This document shows positions 12,004 to 23,240 of a stretch of DNA of 64,000 nt, piece by piece. The stretch lies in NCBI GenBank assembly GCA_947561585.1, contig CANNZV010002559.1:29233-93232 (forward strand), written 5' to 3'. Source of the DNA: Caprella mutica. Lineage: Eukaryota > Arthropoda > Malacostraca > Amphipoda > Caprellidae. The notes under the pieces were generated by a model. That model did no database searches. It was not told where the DNA came from and was given only the letters and a program-made list of their open reading frames with translations. Every line of letters starts with the position of its first letter. Positions within the stretch are counted from its first letter, which is position 1. A program made the position numbers and the translations under genes.

Positions 12004-12439
12004 TAACACTGGTTTCCATGTCCAAGAGCAGAGTCTTCCACCTGCTTTGTCTTCCTTTGATGATCATTCAGTTCGAGATGATCGCAGCATCAATAGTGGA
12101 CCAGCCTATAGAGCAGCAGCCCCTTATGAATATCCTCCTTTCAACGAGGGTAGTTCGAACGCACCTGTTCACCCTCACGTAGACATCTTGGATCCGATCA
12201 GCAGAACTCAACTGAAACATGATCTGTTCAGAGGAATGGGAGATAAATTCAGGGGAGATTCGCACAAGTTTTGGGGCTGGAAAGTGCAAATATCTCGTAG
12301 ACTTCTCGAAGCTGAAGTCGATCCTCATGACTCTCTCCTAATTCTTGAGGCAAATACGGAGGGCAGGGTTAGAGATTTGATCTCTAACCGAATACACGCT
12401 GGTGTATATGATGCAAGAGACACTCTACTGAAAATTTGA

Positions 12440-13864
12440 CGAGATCTTCAGGAGAGATATGGATCGGGAGAAAGAGTAACAGAGGCTCTACTCTCTAGGA
12501 TAAACTCTTTCAGTCCTATCAAGAGCCTGACGGACAAACATCAGATGGAAGATTTATTAGAACTGTGCAATCTAATCAGAGCTAATATGGGTTATTGTCC
12601 TGACCTGTCTATGTTCGATCTGCCTGCTGGAATGAAAATAATTTACGAGAAGTTTCCAGAAGCATTTGCACGGAAATGGCGATCGGAGAGTTTCAGATAT
12701 AGAGAAAGGGGATTTCCCGCACCCAGATTCGACCAGTTTTTGAGATTCACAGAGAGCTTTGTTCGTGAAATGAGCATGCCGGGTTTTTCTCATGGACTTG
12801 AGAGCCGTGATTCAACAAGGAGGCTCAAGACATTAAACGTTACGACCACGTCAGAATGTGTGCTGCATGGAACCAATAATCATTCTTTCGGTGACTGCAA
12901 AAAATTTAGAGGACTTGGTTACGAAGAGAAAAAGACCCTCATTAAGGATAATAAGCTGTGTTACAAGTGCATGGGCACTCATTTCGCGAGGGATTGCAAT
13001 GTTGACATATCATGCGACATCTGCAAAAAGAAACATAACACATTGTTGCATTACGACAGTCTAAGCAACAAGAAATTCTCATCTGATAGATACAACTCCA
13101 ACAGAAACAGCCCAGTGCAACGCGAAGCATATAATCCAAGACCACAAGTTGGTCGCTTCACAATGAATTCAAATTGCTCTATGGTCTGCAACGATCCTGA
13201 AGCGATTAGAGTGTGCTCTAAAACCTTACCAGTAGAAATAAGAGCACCGAATTCCACAAAGGTCTTGAGGGGTGTTGCAATACTGGACGATCAGAGTAAT
13301 TGTTGCCTTTGTGATCCGATGCTAATGGATTACTTCAATCTCGATCGCTGCCAGTCAACGTATGAGATATCTACAACGTCTGGTCTTCGTAACACTGTTG
13401 AAGGAGATAAAGTTCAAGGATTGATGGTGAGAGGTTTCTCAGAGAAGAACTGGATCAAGATTCCAGCGATGAGAACAAACCCTTACATCCCAAATACTAA
13501 GCACGAAGCTGCTTCACCAAAATTGGTTGCAGCTTATGCTCATGTGAGAAAACATGCTAGCAAGTTTCCAGAGATTGGGGATGATCTTCAAGTACTACTT
13601 CTCATAGGAGCTGACTGTGGAGAAGCAATGGGTGGGCGATCATATGGTTCTCGCCATCCTTTTGTTTATCGTTCTCCACTTGGATGGTCTTTGGTCGGGC
13701 CTGTATGCTCGAACATAAAGGAGAAACACCTAAGAAGGTGCTTAAAAACTGCAGTCTCTCCTTGCACAAGTGAACATTTTGATGCATCAGAGAAATTTGA
13801 TTCCGCAACTGCAGACATCCTCAACAGGAACGTTGATGTATTCAAGGAGGAAAGAGACGACTAA
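12440..13864 (+). pseudogene. Gag C-terminus, zinc knuckles and aspartic protease
   Basis: This is the same frame as the upstream gag, after the TGA at 12437. The conserved text RYGSGERVTEALLSRI and SLTDKHQMEDLLELCN continues directly from upstream and is typical of BEL/Pao Gag. Cysteine clusters follow: CVLHGTNNHSFGDC, then CYKCMGTHFARDC, then CDICKKKHNTLLH, fitting the C-rich nucleocapsid region. The protease region contains AILDDQSNCCLCD, where the usual D-S/T-G core appears altered to DDQS. A TAA at 13862-13864 interrupts the frame before the RT segment. Confidence 0.85.
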
Positions 13865-15490
13865 ATGATCGCACTCTCCAAAGATGATCAAGACTTCCTT
13901 GATATAATGTCGTTCAACGTACAGAAGAACAAAAAGGGAAATCTCCAATTTCCACTTCCAATGAAGAATTACGACCTTCCAGATAACAGGCAGGCAGTAT
14001 TTATGAGGTCAAGGAACACGCTGGATAGAGCTAAACAAGATCCAATAAAGCTTGAGCAATGCATGGACATAATGGGAGACTATCTGGCGAAAGACCAGAT
14101 CGAAAAGGTTCCCATTGAGAAGATAAACGAAAGAGAGGGTTGCAACTTCATTCCCGTGTTTCCCATCCAACAGAAGAACAAAGTGAGAATCGTTTTTGAT
14201 TCTAGTGCAAAATACAACGGGAGGAGCCTCAATGATTCACTTCTACCAGGACCAGACGTCAATAATAAGCTGCTAGGAGTTTTAATCCGTTTTCGTCATG
14301 GACCCGTAGGATATGCCGCTGATGTGGAGAGAATGTTTCATTAGTTTCACGTGGATCCTTCTGACAGGGACAAGATGAGATTTTATTGATGGGACAAGAA
14401 CGACCCAAATGAGAAAATCGTACAGTATCGAAGCAAGGTTCATGTCTTTGGGAACAGGTCTAGTCCTGCAATCGCGACATATGGCTTGCGATACACTACC
14501 AAGAACGTTGATGATGAGGCTCTCAAAGAATCATGTAATTGTATACACAATTGCTTCTATGTTGACGATCTTCTCGCATCTTCAAGGTCCGTTGATGCTG
14601 CAATTGACACTTTGTCAGGTTGCATAAAGATTTTACGCAAATACAACTTGCGCTTCCACAAAATATGCTCCAATAACTCCAGTGTTCTTCAGGCATTCGA
14701 AACTAGTGAATTGGCATCAGACATCGAGACTCTATCACTCAACCCCGACCAGAACGTAAAGGCACTCGGATTGCAGTGGAGAGTGGCTTCAGACGAATTT
14801 GTGATGAGGATCGATCTACCTAAAAAACCTTTCAGCAAGAGAGGTATACTAAGTGTGTTGAATAAGCCCTTCGATCCCTTGGGCATGATTTGTCCATTAC
14901 TTCTAGGAGGTAAATTGCTCCAGAGGGAAATCTTGAACAGCTCGAAGGACCCTGTTACGCACAAGATAAGTTGGGACGAAACTTTGGATGAGGATCACTT
15001 GGCTAAATGGAAGTCATGGATTGACAGCATGTCTGACTGCGAAGATATCTGCTTGCCACGCTGCTACACTCCAAACAACTTCGTTGAAATTGATGGTGTA
15101 GAGATGCACGTGTTTTGCGACACTTCTATCAACGCCATAGGAACTGATATGTACGCTAGATTTATTAGATGTAATGGAATAACAGTTTCTTTTGTGTACG
15201 GGAGCTCAACACTGTCACCCAAAGCTGCAACTTCTATTCCACGTGTTGAATTATGCTCAGCTCTTGACGCAGTCATCAGAGCTGACAAAATAATGGAGGA
15301 ATTCAGAATACCCTTTAAGAGTGTCTCCTACTATTCTGACAGCAAGGTGGTGTTGGCATATCTGCGAAACAAAGAAAAACATTTCTCAAAGTATGTAACA
15401 GCTAGAATCTCCACTATCCTCAGATTAAGTAGAGCTAACCAGTGGTCATACGTGCCAAGCCGTTTAAATAACCAAGTCTCAGACGCCTAA
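13865..15490 (+). pseudogene. Reverse transcriptase and RNase H
   Basis: The RT N-terminal part has FIPVFPIQQKNKVRIVFDSSAK and GYAADVERMFH, carrying the first catalytic Asp. Frame 2 is interrupted by TAG at 14342 (directly after MFH, position of a likely Gln) and TGA at about 14387. It then resumes with TYGLRYTTKN and CFYVDDLLAS, the second catalytic motif (about 14553-14580). RNase H follows with HVFCDTSINAIG, RVELCSALDA and YYSDSKVVLAYL, supplying the Asp-Glu-Asp set. The frame closes at 15488-15490 in the spot where BEL elements read NNPADLASRG, so a lesion lies near VSDA. Confidence 0.88.
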
Positions 15491-16669
15491 GCAACTCTCA
15501 AAATCAAGTTGGTTCACAGGCCCAGCATTTTTGGAACAAGCAGAGAGCTCTTCATGGGATGTGGAGGTTGCTTTTGAGTTACCTGAGACATTGCGAACTG
15601 GTGCCATATCCTTGGCTGCAGTGGTGACAGACTCAGATTCTATATTGGAGAGGATCTTCAAAAGACAAACGACTGGGCGAAGGCTAACTCTCTCTTGAAT
15701 TTAGTGATGAAATTCATTTGCAAGGTTGGTTATGAGTTCAAATCTGATGCAAATCATGATACAGACATAAGATTCATTAAGCTTTCCCAGAAAACATGTT
15801 TTCCAGATCTGTCTGCCACTCTTGAAAGCGGATCTACAGTGGGAAACTCTCACATGCTCTCTCCATTGTGTCCTTTCATGGACAACAAAGGAGTTATAAG
15901 AAATAGAGGTCGCCTCAAGTTGAGCAATCTTGACTTCACTTCTAAACACACGATTCTCCTACCAAAGAGGAGCCAAGTAACTCTGATGATAATTCAGAAT
16001 TATCATGAGAAAACCTTCCACCAGGGAAGCCACATAACATTAGGAGCCTTACAGCAAGCTGGCTTTCATATCCATAGAGGTAGCAGTGCTGTGAGAGAAT
16101 TCCTGAAGAAGTGTTTCATATGCAGTAAGCTCCGCGGACCCTTACAAACTCAGATTATGTCCCAGCTGCCACCTGAGATAATCTAAGAGTGTTCTCCATT
16201 CACCAATGTTGGAGTAGATACTTTTGGTCCTTACCTCGTATACGATGGTAAGAATACCCGTCGAACAACAGCAAGCAAGAAGGTGTGGGGCCTCATGTTC
16301 ACGTGCTTGGTTAGCAGAGCTATCCACATTGAGCCACTGAATTCACTGGACATAAGCTCCTTCCGTCTAGCCTTACGACGCTTCATTGCCATGCGTGGAC
16401 CCTGTGAGAAGCTAAAATCAGACCAGGGTACCAACTTTGTCGGGTCACGCAATCAGATGATGAAAGACTTCAGCGAAGAAGACCTTCGCAAATTGTCTTC
16501 TGATTTACACTGTAAGTGGGAGTTCAACACCCCTGGAGCTAGCCACGCAGCGGGCGTGTGGGAACGCAAGATCGGGTCTTTTAAACGTGTATTTGAAGGA
16601 GCGCTGTTGCAGTTACGAGAAGGGAAGCTGAGCCGAGATGAACTTTGCAGAGTGTGCATCTATCGTTAA
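15491..16669 (+). pseudogene. Integrase with zinc-binding N-terminus
   Basis: The segment 15504-15690 continues in frame 3 (SSWFTGPAF, ELPETLRTGA) and returns to frame 2 from 15695. The integrase zinc-binding region (YHEKTFHQGSHITLGALQQAGFH, then CFICSKLRG) has an HHCC layout. A TAA at 16184 interrupts the frame just before VGVDTFGPY, which carries the first catalytic Asp. KSDQGTNF gives the second, with Gln where Asn is usual, and AAGVWERKIGSFK gives the Glu. The frame is lost at about 16.65 kb, where the C-terminal part moves to frame 3. Confidence 0.88.
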
Positions 16670-17126
16670 TCAAACGCCGTTGTACAGCTCTAGTTCTGAC
16701 CCAAACGACCCGATTGCCATTTCCCCTCAAATGATCCTAACTCTGAAATCGCACCCTCTTAGTTTACCGCCAGAAAACTTATCTCCAACGGATCTGGCGC
16801 AATATGGTGCGAAGCGATGGAAAAGGGTAAACTACTTGGCAGATCAGTTTTGGGTTAGACATCGACGTCATCATCTGCAGTCGCTACAGTCCCGCAACAA
16901 GTGGAGAACTGAGAAACGACAACCGAAAGTTAATGACGTGGTCCTAGTGAGGAATATTTCTGTTAAGAGAATCAACTGGCCAATTGCTAAGGTAGAAGAT
17001 GTCCACGTTGTGGCAGATGGTTTTATTAGAACCCTCACTCTGAAACTTGCAGACTCGCATGGAAGGAATAGAACTCTACAACGCTGTATTCAAGACGCTG
17101 TTCTACTCGTCCCTTCCGATGAATGA
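16638..17126 (+). pseudogene. Pol C-terminus, DUF5641-like
   Basis: A 162-codon open frame overlaps the end of the integrase frame and continues it after a frameshift. It has LYSSSSDPNDPIAISPQMIL, then WKRVNYLADQFWVRHRRHHL, VNDVVLVRN and NWPIAKVEDVHVVADG. This series is characteristic of the region after the integrase core in insect BEL/Pao elements. It ends 26 nt before the 3' LTR. Confidence 0.85.
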
Positions 17127-17139
17127 CTCTGCCGTACAT

Positions 17140-17152
17140 TTGGTGGGGGGAG
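17140..17152 (+). promoter_or_regulatory. Polypurine tract
   Basis: The G-rich run GGTGGGGGGAG directly precedes the TG of the 3' LTR at 17153, the expected place for the plus-strand primer of reverse transcription. Confidence 0.75.
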
Positions 17153-17904
17153 TGTTGTGTCCACAATTTTCAATTTATTTATTTTATAGCAGTTTATAAC
17201 ACGTCATCAAATTTTATTTATCACCTATGGCATTTTTTTTCTTCACCTGAATCCAGGTGTCAAATTCATACTCATTACATTTCTATTCAAACTAGTTTTC
17301 ATGCTGGGCAGTCATGCGCAGCTTAGATGTGTTTGTTCGTGTGTATACTGTTCTTTATTTTCAATCCTTAAGAAACCTTGTTCATAATTATTGTCATTAA
17401 TTCATAAATTTATTTCTTCATTCAATTTGATCAGGTTTTTCATTCAATAGTATCATCAGTAATGTAAACGAAGCTACTCGCTTAGAGTAGCTAGGCTAGT
17501 ATCACCTACCGCAATATACCCCCTCCACCCTAATAGTGTCATCATTAAATAAACTCTTTTAGGTAGAATCTCTCCCATGAAGTTGTTTCCATTATATGTT
17601 TTTTATGTCTTTTTAGATTTCCCAATCAATAGTAGTTATTCAATATTGTCCTAAGTACCGGATATCTATACGTGGTTCTGAATACTGATTGTAGGAAATA
17701 ACCAAGTGAACACTTTCTGAAAGTATTTTTTCATCTATATTATTATTATGTCATTATTTATATGTAGTCTGAATTGTTTTAAATTATTTTTGTATTCCTA
17801 TGTTTTGAATGTGTTGTGCTATTTCATGCACGTTGACGAGAATAAAGACTTCCCCAATTCTCGGCCTTTACTTTGAGTTCCGAAAGATTAAAGTGCCGTA
17901 GACA
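17153..17904 (+). repeat. 3' LTR of BEL/Pao element
   Basis: This 752-bp LTR is about 99 percent identical to the 5' LTR. It carries an AATAAAG signal at about 17839 and ends AGACA. Confidence 0.93.
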
Positions 17905-18856
17905 TAAGTTTTCTAAAAATGTAGGAATTAGGAAGAAATAGACAGGATAAGAAGAGACAGGATCGACAGCTCTTACATAAACGTACTTTGAACAAAAATC
18001 ACACCTTTTTCCTTATTGAACTCTACGCAAAAATATATGAAAAGTGTTCTCAATGCTGAACACAGCCAGCCAGTTTAGTCCAAAAAAATCAAGTTGAAGC
18101 ATTTTATTCCAAAAAGAATGAATTACATACCTTGTTCTATGTAAAAATAATTATCATGGGGAACACCAGCCAGCGTCTTACACAACACTATCAAAATATA
18201 GCTTATGATACAATGACTTAAATAAAATATGGGTGCATTCAAGACTATGGCGATAGATAATATTTACAAAATATAATGTATGTAACAAAACAATATACTT
18301 AGTTTGAGTTTCAAATATATACATGTAGTTATTATAATGGAGAAACAAACGGGACCTAAATTGCATAACATTGTGGCAACAGAATTTTATTGTTGAATTT
18401 AAACTATTTTAAACTTTATAATAAATTACATTAATTCACATTTAAACCTATTCATCCATCTCCATTTTCGTAGGTTCGTTTTAAATAATCCGTTAGGTCT
18501 TGAATTACATAACCTATTTTCATAAATTCTGAACTATTAAACTATTGAAATGTTGTCTGGTTACCACCATAACCAGAATCTTTTAAATACAGTTTTATTT
18601 AATGTTTCAATTGATGTAAATGAAATTCAGTATTATGCGGTGAATCTTTTAAGCGGTGGAACCCTAAGGATATCGAGGGAATATTCCAGGAATTAGTGAA
18701 AAATAGTTGATCCCCTAAAAATTATACAAGAAATGATTATAAAAGAAGAAAAAGAAATAATATTGGAAATATGAAACTATATTTATCGATGATAACCTAA
18801 AGATAAACCTGAGTTATCATATTGCATCAAGTTCATTAAAAATCCTACTTCTACTG
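17905..18856. other. AT-rich intergenic, no gene seen
   Basis: No coding frame above 62 codons and no motif of note. The first five bases form the right half of the BEL target duplication. Confidence 0.6.
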
Positions 18857-18930
18857 TGTCCAGGATGGTCGAGTGGTTAGCGTCGCAAGCAGAATTCAAC
18901 AAGGTGCGGGTTCGAGACCCGGAAAGATCA
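18857..18930 (+). pseudogene. tRNA-like pseudogene or SINE head
   Basis: TGGTCGAGTGG (18865-18875) fits the RNA polymerase III A box and GGTTCGAGACC (18909-18919) fits the B box, at tRNA spacing. Total length is tRNA-like, about 74 nt. The T-arm stem pairs CGGG with CCCG, but the acceptor stem does not close and the anticodon arm is not convincing. A pyrimidine-rich stretch follows. It is likely a decayed tRNA gene or a tRNA-derived SINE. Confidence 0.55.
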
Positions 18931-19060
18931 CTTCATTTCTTTCTCCATTTCTTTCCATTTAATTTGTGAAACAATATGTTTCATTCAACTAATTCATGAA
19001 AAGTTAAACGTACACGTACAATTGCAGTATATGCTAGGAAATATTAATTTTGGTATTCTT

Positions 19061-19504
19061 CTAGGATTATGGGTGAAATCATCTGATAGTATAGGATATT
19101 CCCCCCTTTAATTATAGGAGTGAAGATGGTAGAAAACTTGGACATAAGTACCCCCAATTCTCTTCTATGATTATGGTAGAAAGACTCCTTTAATCTCCCA
19201 AAATCTACTATGATTATGGGTGAAATCATCTCATAGTATAGGAGATTCCCCCTTTTAATTATAGGAGTGAACATGGTAGAATACTTGGACATAAGCACCC
19301 CCAATTATCTTCTATGATTATGGTAGAAAGACTCCTTTAATCTCCCAAAATCTTCAATGATTATACGTGAAATCATCTGATGGTATAGGAGATTCCCCCC
19401 CCCTTTAATTATAGGAGTGAACATTGTGGAAAACTTGGACATGAGCACCCCCAATTCTCTTCTATGATTATGGTAGAAATGCTTCTTTAATCTCCCAAAA
19501 TCTT
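19061..19504. repeat. 147-bp tandem repeat, three units
   Basis: Units begin near 19061, 19208 and 19355, each with CTA(T/G)GATTAT followed by GTGAAATCATCT, a C-tract, GGAGTGAACATGGTAG and CACCCCCAATT. The spacing is 147, 147 and about 150 bp. Because 147 is a multiple of three, long minus-strand open frames appear, but their peptides have no recognisable content. Confidence 0.85.
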
Positions 19505-19509
19505 CTATG

Positions 19510-19612
19510 TCCCCCCTAAAATTTTCTCCCAGGGTAGGTATATTCCACCCCAGTAAATAACACCTCGGTATATTCCACCCCAGGTATATTCCACCCCGAT
19601 AAATTCCACCCA
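19510..19612. repeat. TATTCCACCCC-word repeat
   Basis: Short phrases GGTATATTCCACCCC and GATAAATTCCACCC recur four or five times with variable spacers directly after the 147-bp repeat. The style matches other word-repeat foldback arms in the window. No inverse arm was found. Confidence 0.5.
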
Positions 19613-20311
19613 TGTGACAATGCTCATTTTGGTGACAATAAAAATTCAAAGATTTTATTTTTAGATTGCCATTTGTTTAATTATTCGTACCGATGAAAAA
19701 ATAACTCAGACAATATCCTGAGACATTTGGACAATAATTAAAGGGAGATCAAGTCAATTGAATTTTTTCCTAATAAAATTACAAATATTCTTAATATGGT
19801 AGTTTATTTCAAAGTTTATGTGTTGAAAAAGTTACTATTAATTTCTTTTTAACATGAAACTGCGGTACATGAGGTATGGAAAGGGGCGACTGGCTGAGAC
19901 AATTCTTTCAATGTTTTCGCTCTTTGCTAATAAGTTACTGTTTTGGATTCAAGGACCAAATTCCCCGTGACCAAAATATCTCAATGTAATAAAGGCAATA
20001 ATCTCCCAGTCCTAAAACCCTAGCTGTGTAATATTTCCCCCTCCTCATCAAAAACTTCCCGGTTAAAAAAACTATAAAAAAAGCATTCGGTCAAAAACTT
20101 CTACAAGAAATTAAAATATCAAATTAAAAATGAAATAAATACAACAATAAATACTACAATTTCATCGTACAGAAAAACCACCTATGCTATTACTATGCTT
20201 CGAAAAGTTGCAAATCTACCTTGTACCATGATGTGGATATTTAGTAGATTCGTCGAACTTGTCACTTCTGTGGATTGTCCTAAAAGTGAGAGTAATTGTT
20301 TGAATAAATAA
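19613..20311. other. AT-rich intergenic with loose C-rich phrases
   Basis: No gene is supported. Phrases such as ATTCCCCGTGACCAAAATAT, AATCTCCCAG and AACTTCCCGG between 19968 and 20065 look like another decayed word-repeat arm. Confidence 0.4.
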
Positions 20312-20875
20312 AATGGCTGAGACTGTGTGTGGAAAGTTAAAGATTCAGAAAAATACTTAAAGTTGCATTAAAAATATGGTTAAAGACATTAATGTGATAC
20401 ACAGCTCAATGAGAACCATCATCACGAAGGATCTTGAGTTGTCTCCCTACAAAATGAGAGAATACTTATTCCTCACACGTCTTAAAAAGCTAATGAGACT
20501 TGAGAGAGCAAAGGTCCTTCTCAGAGAGCTGAAAGCGGACATAGCAAGGCATGAAATATCTTTTTCTAACGAGAGATTTCCGCTATCTAGGAAATTTGGA
20601 AGTCTTCCCTGATTTTCGTGGATCACGGGGTAAAATCAATTCTCTTTAACAATATTCCTGGGTCCAGCTATTTGATTGATAAAAAAAAACACTTCAAAAA
20701 TCAATCATTTATCTTCCAACAAGATGGTGAACTTGTCAAATAAGATACTGAGTGATTTTCAAGTCAATTACCAAGAATCTGTTTGATGAAAAATTGACCT
20801 CCTATGCAACGCCAGATTTCAACCCAATAGATTCTGAATGAAGGCGAAAACCTGTTTTATTGCTCATCCAATAGC
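20312..20875 (+). pseudogene. Mariner-like transposase remnant
   Basis: The open part (20376-20612) has SSMRTIITKDLELSPYKMREY, RLKKLMRLERAKVLL and FSNERFPLSR, matching the second HTH and first catalytic region of the transposase at 4845-5804. There FSNE replaces the FLDE-type motif, so the first Asp is lost. Further on, FIFQQDGELVK (about 20705-20737) and TPDFNPID (about 20811-20834) mark the second and third catalytic regions in shifted frames. No terminal inverted repeats were located. It is an old, dead copy. Confidence 0.75.
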
Positions 20876-21745
20876 CAAGTGCCCAAAGAAGCTGTTCTTT
20901 GTTTGAGGACAAAGAGCCGCACGAATAAATCAGAGTGTGGACGATCTGTGGTTACTGGGGCACCAGACTGATATGACACCCTTCTGTGAATTACTTTTAA
21001 GGCTCACGTTGATATAATTGACAACGAAACTCCTGATTTCCTAGTAAAGGAAGTAGCAAGGATCTTCTGCGCAGGACTTGAACTGGTGGTCTGTTGAAAA
21101 CACCAGAGGAAGGTGGGTCAACCTACCTTCATGCAGACAAAACAATGAGCTCTTCCTTTTTGAAAGAGAATGGCAAAGGCTTATGTTGATAACCCGAAGT
21201 AAACTTCATCTCACCGAACAATTTCTAAAATTGGCCTGAGAACATTTGGTCCTAAAATAGAGTCACTGCAAATGAAAAAAAAAATGCTTTTACAGGACTA
21301 GGGATACAACTCTGGATGAAAACTTTACTAACTTTCAGAGTATTATTATGACACTCAAATTGTCACATATTTTTACCTTTCTTGAAAGAATTGGAAGACC
21401 AGAAGATTTGAACGACTAGCTGCTAGAACGGTTTAATGGAGATTCAGTACATCTCATGGCTCGGGTATCTCCCCGACCTTACAAAGGCAAGTGTATATTC
21501 CACGTACCCTAGTAGATTTACGGGAAACCCATTTGCTTCTATATTCTTATAATCGTAATTTCAGAAACTTAAAATAAAAATATCAAAGTGTATCAGTATT
21601 TTGAACCACGTTTTAGATGTGTATGTTAAATTTATTTTATATGCTATATTTGACACCTTAAAATGTTTATTACTTTCGTAGATTGCGAAAAGTTATATTT
21701 TAGGCTGTATTTATTTATTTGTAATCTAGTTACTCGCCTAACTGA
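20876..21745. other. Unassigned sequence, no gene supported
   Basis: GC is slightly higher between 20900 and 21480 than in the flanks, but stops are frequent in all frames and no motif is recognisable. A decayed transposon interior is possible. Confidence 0.4.
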
Positions 21746-21749
21746 AAAA

Positions 21750-23240
21750 AATCTTCAATCAAATGACTTTCAATTTGAAGGGACAATCAATATTGACTAA
21801 TCTCCAGGAACCATCTGGTAAAATTTTGGGAGCGATCCGGTCAAAACTCATTGTCATTTATGACTGAATAATTCAATTTTTTTAAACCAATTTGCCTGAA
21901 ATTTGATGGAACGATTAATCAATATCCAGGGACGATTTAGTAAGTTTTTGGAGGCGATCGGGTCAAAGGTCAAGGTGATGTACAGGGTGGGTCAAAAAAA
22001 GCGGAACCCAACTTTGATTTAAAATATCTCAGAAACTACCAACGTTATGATTTTTCTAAATTTACCATTGTGTTAGTTTATTTTTTTAAAATAAATTGTG
22101 AAAAATTCAAAACTATTCATTAATCAATATTGATGCTATAGTGATTATACTAAATGGAGTCAAAAGTATGTTTGTGCACAAACAGAAAAATTACAAAAAA
22201 TATTTTTTCTAACAAAAATACTCGAAACAAAAATCGTTCACAATATATCATTAACAAACCATTATTAAATGAATATTTAGTCTTAATTCCTTCCTTAATT
22301 TTTAGACATATCCTGCATTTCTTGACATAATTTAATACTTGTTCTCATTGCTGCCATAACTCTTTTAATTAATGCATTAATTTTCTTTGAGGAAAATCAC
22401 TTCACTTGTGATTCTCTTGTTCAAGTCGTCTAAGTTCACAGGCAGAGTTGAGTACTCTTTACTCTTCAATGTCAAAATAAGAAAAAATACCTGGTGTCAT
22501 GTCCAGTGATCTTGGGATCCACTCATTCGCATAGATTAGTACAATAATGCAACTATTGGAACACATCAGTTAGCATATGTCGCACAGCAATCGTTATAAC
22601 AGCAATGAGAATATGGATTGAATTAGATAATTCGGGAAGAAATGGAGGACATGTGGAGGGATTCGGTAAATAGTGAGGAAGAAATGTCGATTAAATATAT
22701 ATTTTATAATGGGATGTTAATGATATGATATAAATATAAAGGATTATCGTGTTTTTCTGTAATTAAAAACAATCTTTGTAACTTTATGTTTGTGCACAAG
22801 CATACTTATGACACCGCTTAATTACTATTATCACTGTAGAATCAATATTGAGGTATAAATAGTATTGAATTTTTCACAAATTATGTAAAAATGTAGACGA
22901 ACACAATGGTAATATTAGAAAGTTCATAACATTAGTGGTTTCTGAGATATATGAAATCGAAGTTGAGTTCCGCTTTTTTTGACCCACCCTGTATAACTCA
23001 AAATGCATTCAATCAAATTAACTGGAATTTGGTGGAACGATTGTTAATTATCCAGGCAGGAACAATTTTATTAGATTTTGGGAGCAGTCAGGTCAAAGGT
23101 CAAGGTCATTTATAAATCAAAAGTATTCAATCAAATTGCCTGAAATTGGGTGGGACGATGCTTAAATATTCAGGAATCAGTTTATTATATTTTGGCAGCG
23201 AACAGGTTAAAGGTTAATGCCATTTATAAGCTGCGGTGAA
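21750..23240. repeat. ~115-bp tandem satellite, four units, split by MITE
   Basis: Each unit has TTCAATCAAATT, then (G/A)GAACGAT, ATCCAGGAAC, TTTTGGGAGCGATC, GGTCAAAGGTCAAGGTCA and CATTTATGA. Units run from about 21755, 21868, 23010 and 23117. The second is interrupted after GTCAAGGTGATG by the MITE at 21983-22991, so the satellite predates that insertion. The repeated AGGTCA half-sites are notable (see findings). Confidence 0.75.
21983..22991. mobile_element. Mariner-type MITE, 1009 bp, with inner inverted repeat
   Basis: Termini are CAGGGTGGGTCAAAAAAAGC and its inverse GCTTTTTTTGACCCACCCTG, with TA at 21981-21982 and 22992-22993. An inner inverted pair centres on TATGTTTGTGCACAA (about 22158-22180 and 22785-22805). 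On the minus strand near 22290-22380 a reading with RVMAAMRTSIKLCQEMQ resembles a transposase C-terminal segment. A plus-strand reading near 22601-22660 (RIWIELDN, GGHVE) resembles the same region, so the middle may be two inverted transposase tails. Confidence 0.75.

Larger units (their letters stand above)
10100..12439 (+). pseudogene. Gag N-terminal region with giant QAPNFP repeat
   Basis: The frame starts at ATG 10100 just after the LTR (MSRSPRKVAP), giving an acidic, helical N-terminal region of about 160 residues. It then runs into repeats APHEPT/NPLLPM (10600-10840) and a huge array of QAPNFP hexapeptides (about 10980-12003), followed by a unique region with DLFRGMGDKFRGDSHKFWGWK that resembles BEL/Pao capsid-type Gag. 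A TGA at 10700-10702 lies in the first repeat and another at 12437-12439; the same frame continues beyond both. The proline-rich array is atypical for Gag. The minus-strand and other-frame open frames over the array are artefacts of the 18-bp period. Confidence 0.8.
9333..17904 (+). mobile_element. BEL/Pao LTR retrotransposon, 8.57 kb, defective
   Basis: Two nearly identical LTRs (9333-10074 and 17153-17904) begin TGTTGTGTCC and end AGACA. They enclose one coding region in the order gag, zinc knuckles, protease, RT, RNase H, integrase, DUF5641-like C-terminus. The flanking 5-mers TAGGT (9328-9332) and TAAGT (17905-17909) are a plausible target duplication with one change. The order and the protein motifs are those of the BEL/Pao group. 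The coding region is broken by in-frame stops (10700, 12437, 13862, 14342, 14387, 16184) and frameshifts (about 15.49, 15.69 and 16.65 kb). Confidence 0.95.

Noticed and set aside
10873..12067. Long open frames of 378-431 codons in other frames and on the minus strand over the gag repeat
   Set aside because: An 18-bp unit without stops is open in several frames at once; only frame 2 continues into recognisable Gag on the right side.
18857..18930. Functional tRNA gene
   Set aside because: A and B boxes are good but the acceptor stem does not pair and the T stem has a mismatch, so it is listed as a pseudogene or SINE head.
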